The translations under genes and the position numbers were made by a program. Shown here one piece after another: positions 63,965 through 64,000 of a stretch of DNA of 64,000 bases (the stretch's first letter is position 1; every line of letters starts with the position of its first letter). The notes under the pieces are model-generated. The model did no database searches, was not told where the DNA came from, and saw nothing but the letters and a program-made list of their open reading frames with translations. This DNA is from Desulfamplus sp. (lineage in GTDB: Bacteria > Desulfobacterota > Desulfobacteria > Desulfobacterales > Desulfobacteraceae), in contig JADFZJ010000003.1 in the NCBI GenBank assembly GCA_015232555.1, positions 57,284-121,283 of the forward strand. The letters are read 5' to 3'.

Positions 63965-64000
63965 AACGTGCGGTAAATCTCTATCTCAATGGGACTGCAG
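63641..64000 (+). mobile_element. IS630-family insertion sequence, cut by the window edge
   Basis: Only the left portion is visible. The catalytic DDE domain and right end lie outside the window, and the left terminal repeat was not identified. Confidence 0.7.

Overview
The window comes from an AT-rich, Gram-negative, flagellated, anaerobic bacterium, most likely a sulfate reducer of the Desulfobacterota (Desulfobacterales-like). The evidence is a periplasmic [NiFeSe] hydrogenase with an in-frame TGA selenocysteine codon, several ferredoxin-type proteins, TRAP transporters, a P-ring/L-ring flagellum with sigma-54-type promoters, and a heterotetrameric sarcosine oxidase-like operon. I cannot name the species from sequence alone.

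Layout. 1-3565 (minus): soxB-soxD-soxA operon for sarcosine/glycine-betaine breakdown, soxA cut by the window edge. 3997-11307 (minus): an accessory island with an AAA-ATPase/PD-(D/E)XK protein, a Type III restriction-modification system (mod, and res split by a frameshift in an A7 run) and a YkgJ-type cysteine-cluster protein whose start lies in a tandem duplication. 11600-14272 (plus): acyl-CoA synthetase (NDP-forming) fused to a GNAT acetyltransferase. 14413-16157 (minus): tadA-purA. 16481-20845 (minus): a DctPQM TRAP transporter behind an orphan TAXI-type binding protein. 20999-26994 (minus): tig-clpP-clpX-lon proteostasis cluster. 27356-29649 (plus): tRNA-Pro(UGG) and uvrB.

29884-43031 (plus) is a flagellar cluster: flgF-flgG-flgA-flgH-flgI-flgJ-flgN-flgK-[hicB-hicA]-flgL-csrA-fliW, with sigma-54-type promoters before flgF and flgN, a sigma-28-type promoter before flgN, very large hook-junction proteins, and a toxin-antitoxin pair wedged between flgK and flgL. 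43183-50318 (minus) holds an iron-sulfur protein and then a compact run: class II aldolase, DisA_N-like protein, His-rich protein, NIL-ferredoxin, mnmA, mtaB; the last three overlap by 4 nt and suggest an anaerobic tRNA-thiolation module. 50488-60509: SH3/anchor protein, five-domain S1 protein, AEC permease, an SPFH/GYF plus zinc-ribbon pair, a flavin-binding protein, an HD hydrolase, gap, a decayed Rpn-family gene and holA. 60675-63192 (minus): the [NiFeSe] hydrogenase hysB-hysA. 63641-64000: the start of an IS630-family transposase.

Two patterns run through the window. First, a dispersed palindrome of about 28 bp (arms GTAGAGACGCACG / CGTGCGTCTCTAC) occurs six times, always in gaps and mostly between co-directed genes; two further stem-loop families occur twice each. 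Second, several conserved housekeeping proteins (Lon, MtaB, MnmA, HolA, the aldolase, FlgA) carry hydrophilic low-complexity insertions whose DNA looks locally repetitive. All product names rest on motif recognition by eye; no database search was run.
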